Part shown: piece by piece, positions 6,702-11,340 of the stretch
Position numbering within the stretch: the first letter of the stretch is position 1
Layout: the number at the start of each line of letters is the position of its first letter
The notes under the pieces: generated by a model
What the model saw: only the letters and a program-made list of their open reading frames with translations
Databases searched by the model: none
What the model was told of the DNA's origin: nothing
Position numbers and translations under genes: made by a program
Source of the DNA: Bacillota bacterium
GTDB lineage: Bacteria > Bacillota > Dethiobacteria > DTU022
DNA: 11,340 nucleotides
Reading direction: 5' to 3'
Assembly (NCBI GenBank): GCA_012510305.1
Contig: JAAZIE010000143.1
Coordinates: forward strand, 1 to 11,340

Positions 6702-6936
6702 ACGGAGAGAGTAGGTTTCAGCCAAACGTTTTAGCGAACCGGGGACGGTGCAAGCCCGGTACCAGTAGTCTGAACCCGAAAATCACTCCTGAGCTGCGGA
6801 CCGAACGAGTAATCCAGTAGGCTCCGACGGGTTTCCCCCGTCACCGGGAACGCATATGATGGTATGTCGTTTTAATGGGTGGTATAACGAATGTCTTTCA
6901 GGCTTTCGTCCCGCAAAGGGACGAAAGCCTTTTTTA
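6702..6936 (+). promoter_or_regulatory. T-box leader, isoleucine specifier (AUC), variant antiterminator
   Basis: Stem I closes with GGAG (6704-6707) against CTCC (6786-6789). The AGAGAGTA element (6706-6713) is the usual 5' loop sequence, and the apical hairpin ACCGGG/CCCGGT (6738-6743/6755-6760) carries the GGTGCAA distal loop. GGTTTCAG pairs with CTGAACCC above the specifier loop, whose 3' side reads GAAA-ATC-A right before the closing stem. The specifier is ATC at 6782-6784, an isoleucine codon. The Stem III block AGTAGG...GACGGG...CCCGTCA follows (6827-6843). The antiterminator uses GGG/CCC (6877-6879/6910-6912) and ACGA/TCGT (6887-6890/6906-6909) around the bulge TGGTATA (6880-6886), where the consensus is TGGNACC. 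UGGU pairs with ACCA, in line with discriminator A of tRNA-Ile. Confidence 0.88.
6900..6936 (+). terminator. T-box regulated terminator (Ile leader)
   Basis: AGGCTTTCGTCCC (6900-6912) pairs perfectly over 13 positions with GGGACGAAAGCCT (6918-6930) around GCAAA, followed by a T run to 6936. Its 5' arm contains TCGTCCC, which is also the 3' strand of the antiterminator. Confidence 0.93.
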
Positions 6937-6972
6937 TTAATATCAATAATCATAAGGACTGGAGGAAAAGAA

Positions 6973-7557
6973 ATGGTAACCAATGACATGGTAGAAATTC
7001 GCTGGCATGGCCGAGGCGGACAGGGAGCCAAGATGGCCTGTATGCTGCTGGCGGATGTGGCTGGTTTAGAAGGAAAATTCGTGCAGGGATTCCCGGAGTA
7101 TGGACCGGAACGTATGGGGGCCCCGATTACGGCTTATAATCGCATTAGTGAAAAACGGTGTACTATTCATTCCAACATATACTATCCCGACTATGTGGTG
7201 GTGGTAGATGAAAGCTTGCTGGACAGCGTCGATGTTACCGGAGGGCTGAAAGAGGACGGCGCGATAATCATTAACACACCCTACTCGCCTCAGGAGATGC
7301 GCATCCGGCTGCCGGGATGGGCCGGAAAAGTGTGTACTGTAGATGCCCGTCGCATTTCGGAAGAGATTCTGGGCAGCAACTTCCCCAATATTCCTATGTT
7401 GGGCGCAGTGGTCCAGGTAAGTGGCGTATTGGATACCGAGCGTTTTTTAGCGGATATAGAAGAATCTTTTGAAAATAAATTTGCATCCAGACCCCAGCTT
7501 ATTCAGGGGAACATGGCGACCCTGAAAAAATCCCTGGAGGAGGTGCAGATTGGATGA
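6973..7557 (+). CDS. 2-oxoacid:ferredoxin oxidoreductase, gamma subunit (Ile-type set)
   Basis: Gamma subunit of the second complex. The 194-residue protein shows the signature GRGGQGAKMA (13-22), GPERMGAPITAYNRI and NIPMLGAVVQVSG, equivalent to the segments in the gene at 2041-2613. The ATG at 6973 was chosen because GGAGG (6961-6965) sits 7 bases upstream. An in-frame ATG at 6856 lies inside the T-box leader before the terminator and cannot be the normal start. It is the first gene behind the Ile T-box and overlaps the delta gene by 4 bases, unlike the loosely spaced first set. Confidence 0.9.
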   Translation: MVTNDMVEIRWHGRGGQGAKMACMLLADVAGLEGKFVQGFPEYGPERMGAPITAYNRISEKRCTIHSNIYYPDYVVVVDESLLDSVDVTGGLKEDGAIIINTPYSPQEMRIRLPGWAGKVCTVDARRISEEILGSNFPNIPMLGAVVQVSGVLDTERFLADIEESFENKFASRPQLIQGNMATLKKSLEEVQIG

Positions 7558-7862
7558 TTTATGCCAAGGATATCAACGAAAATACTCCCTGGCAGGATTT
7601 GACCCCGGGCGGGGAGATCTACGAACCGGGGACTGCACGGCTCTTTAATACTGGTAGCTGGAGGACCAACACGCCTGTTTTTCACGAGGAAGCATGTAAA
7701 CACTGTATGTTGTGTGTTCCCTTCTGCCCGGACAGCGCGATTCCAGTGAAGGACGGGAAACGTTTGGACTTCGATTATATGTACTGCAAGGGCTGTGGTA
7801 TCTGTAAGGAGGTTTGTCCCTTTCCGGCGATTACCATGGTGACTGGAGGTGTGGTCAAATGA
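7554..7862 (+). CDS. 2-oxoacid:ferredoxin oxidoreductase, delta subunit (Ile-type set)
   Basis: Two-cluster ferredoxin subunit of 102 residues. The motifs are Cys48, 51, 54, 58 and Cys78, 81, 84, 88, each CX2CX2CX3CP. The N-terminal region of about 45 residues, with NTGSWRTNTPVF, corresponds to the TGTWRTHRPVV segment of the first delta but is longer. GGAGGAGGT (7534-7542) precedes the ATG, which overlaps the gamma stop by 4 bases. The delta stop in turn overlaps the alpha start as ATGA, implying coupled translation and equal subunit supply. Confidence 0.94.
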   Translation: MIYAKDINENTPWQDLTPGGEIYEPGTARLFNTGSWRTNTPVFHEEACKHCMLCVPFCPDSAIPVKDGKRLDFDYMYCKGCGICKEVCPFPAITMVTGGVVK

Positions 7863-9049
7863 GCCACCGTCTTTCCGGCAACGAGGCTATAGCTTATGCC
7901 ATGAAACAGATAGACCCTGATGTCATGGGAGCGTTCCCTATCACTCCCTCTACCGAAATTCCTGAATACTTCGCTCAATATGTGGCCAACGGCGAGGTAA
8001 ACACTGAATACGTAGCTGTGGAATCTGAGCACAGTTCCATGTCGGTGTGCATTGCGGCGCAAGCTGCAGGAGCCCGAGCCGTTTGTGCTACTTCATCCTG
8101 CGGGTTGGCCTTGATGTATGAGCTTTTATACGTAGCGGCATCATGCCGTTTACCTATTTCCCTGGTCTGCGTCAACCGGGCTCTTTCCGGGCCTATCAAC
8201 ATAAATCACGACTACTCTGACTCTATGGGAGGTCGTGATAGCGGCTGGATTCAAATTTATGCCGAAAATAATCAGGAGGCCTACGATAATTTTATTATGG
8301 CCATGCCCATCGGCGAACACCCGAACGTACGCTTACCGGTGATGACCTGTATGGACGGCTTCATTACCAGCCATGCGGTAGAGAATATAGAGCTTTTGGA
8401 AACGGATGTCGTACGCCGTTTTATCGGGGAATATAACCCGGAACACTATTTGCTGAAAAGAGAAAACCCGCTGGCGGTAGGACCGTACGACTTGAGTCCC
8501 TATTACATGGAACACAAGGTTATGCAGGCGGAGGCAATGAAGGCGGCCAAGGTGCGCATATTGGAGGTAGCCGCAAAATTTGAAAAGATTTCCGGCCGGT
8601 GCTATGGCTTATTTGAAGAATATAGGATGGAGGATGCAGAGCTGGCTCTGGTCCTGATGGGGTCTACTGCCGGAACTGCCAAAGCTGCTGTCGACAAACT
8701 GCGTGAGGATGGAGTAAAGGCCGGGCTGGTAAAAACAAGGGTATTCCGTCCTTTCCCCGGACAGGAACTGGCCCGGGCTTTGGCAGGCACCAGGGCCGTA
8801 GCCGTCATGGATAAGTCCGAGGGCTTTTCGGCCAACGGAGGGCCTTTATTTGCCGAGACCCGCAGTGCTTTATATGATCTGAAGGAACGTCCGTATTTGA
8901 TTGATATCGTTTACGGCCTGGGCGGGCGTGATGTGAAGGTCGAGGACATTGAAAAAGTGTTCGGCCGGCTGGCGGATATTGCTGTGACCGGCGAGATTGG
9001 CCCGTTATATACCCATATGGGGCAGAGGTCAAAAGGAGGAGACAGATGA
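7859..9049 (+). CDS. 2-oxoacid:ferredoxin oxidoreductase, alpha subunit (Ile-type set)
   Basis: Alpha subunit of 396 residues carrying the TPP pyrimidine domain. Motifs: AFPITPST (25-32), VESEHSSM (54-61, with the TPP-activating glutamate region), ATSSCGLALMYE, and YSDSMGGRDSGWIQ. The C-terminal domain shows VKTRVFRPFPG and DKSEGFSANGGPL, matching the end of the first alpha. The start at 7859 was chosen for its GGAGGT site 8 bases upstream and the ATGA overlap with delta; an in-frame ATG at 7814 lies inside the delta cluster motif and is rejected. It is 20 residues longer than the alpha at 3002-4132. The substrate 2-oxo-3-methylvalerate is inferred from the leader, not read from the protein. 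Confidence 0.94.
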   Translation: MSHRLSGNEAIAYAMKQIDPDVMGAFPITPSTEIPEYFAQYVANGEVNTEYVAVESEHSSMSVCIAAQAAGARAVCATSSCGLALMYELLYVAASCRLPISLVCVNRALSGPININHDYSDSMGGRDSGWIQIYAENNQEAYDNFIMAMPIGEHPNVRLPVMTCMDGFITSHAVENIELLETDVVRRFIGEYNPEHYLLKRENPLAVGPYDLSPYYMEHKVMQAEAMKAAKVRILEVAAKFEKISGRCYGLFEEYRMEDAELALVLMGSTAGTAKAAVDKLREDGVKAGLVKTRVFRPFPGQELARALAGTRAVAVMDKSEGFSANGGPLFAETRSALYDLKERPYLIDIVYGLGGRDVKVEDIEKVFGRLADIAVTGEIGPLYTHMGQRSKGGDR

Positions 9050-9984
9050 GTACGGTATATAATCTGAAACGAGAAGTAGAAAAGCCGGTACGTCTCACCG
9101 GGGGACATCGACTCTGCGCCGGTTGTGGCGCTGGGGTGGTTGTGGCCGGGGTTCTGCGGGCTCTGCATAAAGAGGACCGGGCAGTGGTGGTTAATGCCAC
9201 CAGTTGTCTACAGGTCTCCACTTTTATGTATCCTTACACTGCCTATGTGGACAGCTATATTCATTCTGCTTTTGAAAATTCCGCGGCTACCTGTGCCGGA
9301 GTGGAAGCAGCCTATAATGCTCTGCAACGACGGGGTAAGGTGGAAGGAAACGTCAAGTTCATTACTTTTGCAGGTGACGGCGGCACCTATGATATAGGGT
9401 TTCAATCCCTGTCAGGTGCCATGGAACGCGGTCATGACATGGTCTACGTCTGTTATGACAACGAGGCTTACATGAATACCGGAATTCAGCGTTCATCTTC
9501 AACGCCTCGATTTGCTCGTACCACTACCTCGCCGGTAGGTTCTGTTCAGCCAGGCAAGAAACAGAATAAAAAGGATTTGACGGAGATTTTAGTTGCTCAC
9601 CATATCCCTTATGTTGCTCAGACGGCCCCTTTAGGAAACTTCAGGGATTTACACATCAAATCTTATAATGCCATTTATACTAAAGGCCCTTGCTTTTTGA
9701 ATGTATTGGCCCCCTGTCCTCGCGGATGGGATTACCCCATGGCCCGGCTTGCGGAGATAATTCAGCTGGCGGTGGATACCTGCGTCTGGCCCCTTTACGA
9801 AGTAGAGGAAGGAGTATGGCGTCTGACCTATATACCGAAGAAAAAGCTGCCGGTGGAAGATTTTCTTCGCCCGCAGGGCAGGTTCCGCCATATGTTCCAG
9901 AAAGGCAATGAGTGGATGATTGAAGAAGCGCAAAGATATGTAGATGAAAAATGGGAACGATTGCTGGAGCGCACCGGCGCTTAA
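9046..9984 (+). CDS. 2-oxoacid:ferredoxin oxidoreductase, beta subunit (Ile-type set)
   Basis: Beta subunit of 312 residues. The TPP motif begins at GDG (110-112) in GDGGTYDIGFQ and ends at CYDNEAYMNTG (136-146); the paralogue has NN where this has DN. The cluster ligands Cys24, Cys27 (CAGC), Cys54 (TSC) and Cys224 (LAPC) are complete, so the enzyme should be active. A strong AAAGGAGGAG site precedes the ATG, which overlaps the alpha stop. It is the last subunit of the operon. A 70-base spacer without a clear terminator follows before the CbiET-like gene, so co-transcription of that gene is possible. Confidence 0.95.
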   Translation: MSTVYNLKREVEKPVRLTGGHRLCAGCGAGVVVAGVLRALHKEDRAVVVNATSCLQVSTFMYPYTAYVDSYIHSAFENSAATCAGVEAAYNALQRRGKVEGNVKFITFAGDGGTYDIGFQSLSGAMERGHDMVYVCYDNEAYMNTGIQRSSSTPRFARTTTSPVGSVQPGKKQNKKDLTEILVAHHIPYVAQTAPLGNFRDLHIKSYNAIYTKGPCFLNVLAPCPRGWDYPMARLAEIIQLAVDTCVWPLYEVEEGVWRLTYIPKKKLPVEDFLRPQGRFRHMFQKGNEWMIEEAQRYVDEKWERLLERTGA

Positions 9985-10054
9985 ACTTAAGCTAAGACTG
10001 GGAGTAAACCTAAAAAACATGGTATGATAAATTTTAATAAGGGAGGTTTTGCCT

Positions 10055-10963
10055 GTGGAACAGACCATGTTTACCAATGAGGTTATTTTATCCTGGCTTC
10101 AGTATTTTTCCCAGAACGTTGATATCAACCTGGCAAAAGTGAAGATGCTGGACATTACCGGGAAGAATAAGAACCTGATTCCGACTGTTATGAGCAATCG
10201 GGCCGTACTGGTCTTTATAGACGCCGGCCATCCGGACATCTTCTACGATATGTGGAATGCGGAACTGGGGGACTGTGATATCTGGTACAATGAGGGCTCA
10301 GATCCATCCGGCGAAATTAAGCACGACAAGCTCTCAGACATGATCAACCGCGGTATTAATGCCTCTGCCGCTATGTTGATTTTGAATCCCAATGCGGCCA
10401 CGAATTATAAGATAGGCATAGAAAATAGCCGTTTCACCTGTGGTTCGGTTCAGTATGTGTGCCGGGAGGTTCGGGCTATTATAATGAGCAAGCTCAATCT
10501 GAGGGACCAGGATAATATATGTATAATCTCGGGCGAGAGCATCGCAGTGGAGGCTGCTATGATTGCTGCCGAGGGCAGTGTCATAGCGGTGGAATATGAT
10601 CCTCGGGATCGGAAAACCATGAAAGAGAATGCCCAGAAATTTGGCCTGAAAAACGTGATAATCGTTGAGTCCCTGGAAGGTAATATCCTGGATAAGCTAC
10701 CGGTGCCGGATCTGGCGTTTATAGTGGCTTCTCCCCGGATTGACAGTGAAATAAAAAGCCTTTTAGCCATTAATCCCCTGATGGATTTTGTTATCTACAC
10801 CCTGGACTTCGAAATTCTTATGTCTATTCCTACTTTGTTTCAGGAAAATGGCCTGGAGCGCACTGAAACTATCCATGTAGCGGTATCGCGAGTTAACAGC
10901 AAAAAAATGGTGGAACCATTTCCAGCTCCCTGGCTAATCTCGGGCCGGAGGGTTAAAGGGTAA
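10055..10963 (+). CDS. Diverged CbiE/CbiT-like (precorrin methyltransferase-like) protein
   Basis: A 302-residue protein whose C-terminal half (about 130-300) resembles CbiT, the precorrin decarboxylating methyltransferase: REVRAIIMSKLNL (138-150), a VIAVEYDP strand with the acidic residue Glu180, ENAQKFGLKNVIIVES, and an ending VAVSRVN...WLISGRR like the CbiT family's NVSRG...IITGRK. Residues 45-115 look like a shortened CbiE-type domain. The oddity is SAM motif I: where CbiT has an Asp plus Gly-rich loop, this protein reads IISGESIAVEAA (157-168), with the Asp and most glycines lost. SAM binding and cobalamin synthesis are therefore doubtful. The GTG start at 10055 was chosen because GGGAGG (10041-10046) is 8 bases upstream; TTG 10049 is too close. 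No other cobalamin genes are in view. It may have taken a regulatory or non-catalytic role. Confidence 0.72.
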   Translation: MEQTMFTNEVILSWLQYFSQNVDINLAKVKMLDITGKNKNLIPTVMSNRAVLVFIDAGHPDIFYDMWNAELGDCDIWYNEGSDPSGEIKHDKLSDMINRGINASAAMLILNPNAATNYKIGIENSRFTCGSVQYVCREVRAIIMSKLNLRDQDNICIISGESIAVEAAMIAAEGSVIAVEYDPRDRKTMKENAQKFGLKNVIIVESLEGNILDKLPVPDLAFIVASPRIDSEIKSLLAINPLMDFVIYTLDFEILMSIPTLFQENGLERTETIHVAVSRVNSKKMVEPFPAPWLISGRRVKG

Positions 10964-10985
10964 TAATATGTTAATGCCACGGCGG

Positions 10986-11340
10986 CTAAATATAGCTGTG
11001 CAAACCCGGTAATATTAAACTTACTCCAAAAAGGGTAATAAGAACCAGCCCAAAGCCTATGAGTACCATAACGGCGCTCCTGCGACCTTTCCAATTGTAG
11101 GTATGGCGAGCATGAAGGTAGGCGGCATAGACCAACCAGGTTACCAGTGACCAGGTTTCTTTTGGATCCCAGGTCCACCAGTTACCCCAGACCTGTTCTG
11201 CCCAGATAGCTCCGGTGATGATGACCAGGCTTAAAAAGATAAAACCCAGGACTACCAGACGGTAAATTAATTGGTCTAAAGGCCTGAGCTCGATGACGGT
11301 AGCCCTGTTTTCCTGAAACATATATACTCCGGCCAGGCAA
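10986..11340 (-). CDS. ccsA: CcsA/ResC-type cytochrome c assembly protein, C-terminal part
   Basis: Membrane protein that carries heme across the membrane, with a ResB-type partner, for attachment to c-type cytochromes. Only the last 117 residues lie in the window; the frame stays open to the right edge, so the Met codon at 11321 is probably internal. Seen: the WWD heme-binding motif WGNWWTWDPKETWSL, three membrane segments (LIYRLVVLGFIFLSLVIITG, the one through WSLVTWLVYAAYLHAR, and SAVMVLIGFGLVLITLFG), and the conserved final His in GLHSYI. The order TM, WWD loop, TM, TM, LHSY matches the end of CcsA rather than the shorter CcmC. It converges on the CbiET-like gene with only 22 bases between the stops and no obvious terminator. 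It implies that the organism makes at least one c-type cytochrome. Confidence 0.9.
   Translation of the reverse strand, partial: CLAGVYMFQENRATVIELRPLDQLIYRLVVLGFIFLSLVIITGAIWAEQVWGNWWTWDPKETWSLVTWLVYAAYLHARHTYNWKGRRSAVMVLIGFGLVLITLFGVSLILPGLHSYI

Noticed and set aside
6702..6850. Cobalamin riboswitch upstream of the second gamma gene, suggested by a GGTGCAAGCCCGGTACC-like stretch
   Set aside because: The stretch is the distal loop of T-box Stem I; the specifier loop, Stem III block, antiterminator and terminator all fit a T-box, and the equivalent GGTGTAA occurs in the Leu leader.
6856..6972. N-terminal extension of the second gamma gene from an ATG at 6856
   Set aside because: It lies within the T-box antiterminator and terminator and has no proper ribosome site; GGAGG at 6961-6965 points to the ATG at 6973.
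7814..7858. Longer alpha subunit from an ATG at 7814
   Set aside because: It would start inside the second cluster motif of the delta gene; the ATGA junction at 7859 with GGAGGT is far better.
8805..9221. 138-residue minus-strand frame opposite the alpha/beta junction
   Set aside because: It overlaps two well-supported genes and has no recognisable domain; it is a shadow.

Overview
The window looks like part of the chromosome of an anaerobic Gram-positive (Firmicutes/Clostridia-type) bacterium. The evidence is two tRNA-sensing T-box leaders, consensus sigma-A promoters (TTGACA-17-TATAAT), strong AGGAGG ribosome sites, encoded tRNA CCA ends, and ferredoxin-linked 2-oxoacid chemistry. A syntrophic or acetogenic clostridium with a c-type cytochrome assembly gene would fit, but the genus cannot be fixed from this sequence.

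Layout. Positions 1-1330 hold housekeeping genes: tRNA-Arg(CCT) with a terminator, tadA with its own promoter, then tRNA-Ser(CGA) and tRNA-Ser(GGA). A small HicB-like gene follows on the minus strand (1383-1592). From 1686 comes a consensus promoter and a T-box leader whose specifier reads CUC (Leu), then a gamma-delta-alpha-beta set for a four-subunit 2-oxoacid:ferredoxin oxidoreductase (2041-5103) and a CoA-transferase of the butyryl-CoA:acetate / 4-hydroxybutyrate type (5217-6557). From 6644 comes a second promoter and a second T-box leader whose specifier reads AUC (Ile), then a paralogous gamma-delta-alpha-beta set (6973-9984). A CbiE/CbiT-like protein with an eroded SAM site follows (10055-10963). 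The 3' end of a ccsA-type cytochrome c assembly gene enters from the right on the minus strand.

How the parts fit. T-box leaders raise expression when the matching tRNA is uncharged, that is, during starvation for that amino acid. Putting one oxidoreductase under a Leu T-box and its paralogue under an Ile T-box is hard to reconcile with amino acid breakdown. It fits ferredoxin-driven reductive carboxylation of branched acyl-CoAs to 2-oxoacids for synthesis: isovaleryl-CoA to 2-oxoisocaproate to Leu, and 2-methylbutyryl-CoA to 2-oxo-3-methylvalerate to Ile. The CoA-transferase behind the Leu-type set could make the acyl-CoA from the free branched acid. The T-box calls are read directly from sequence and pairing; the biosynthetic direction and the substrates are inferred.
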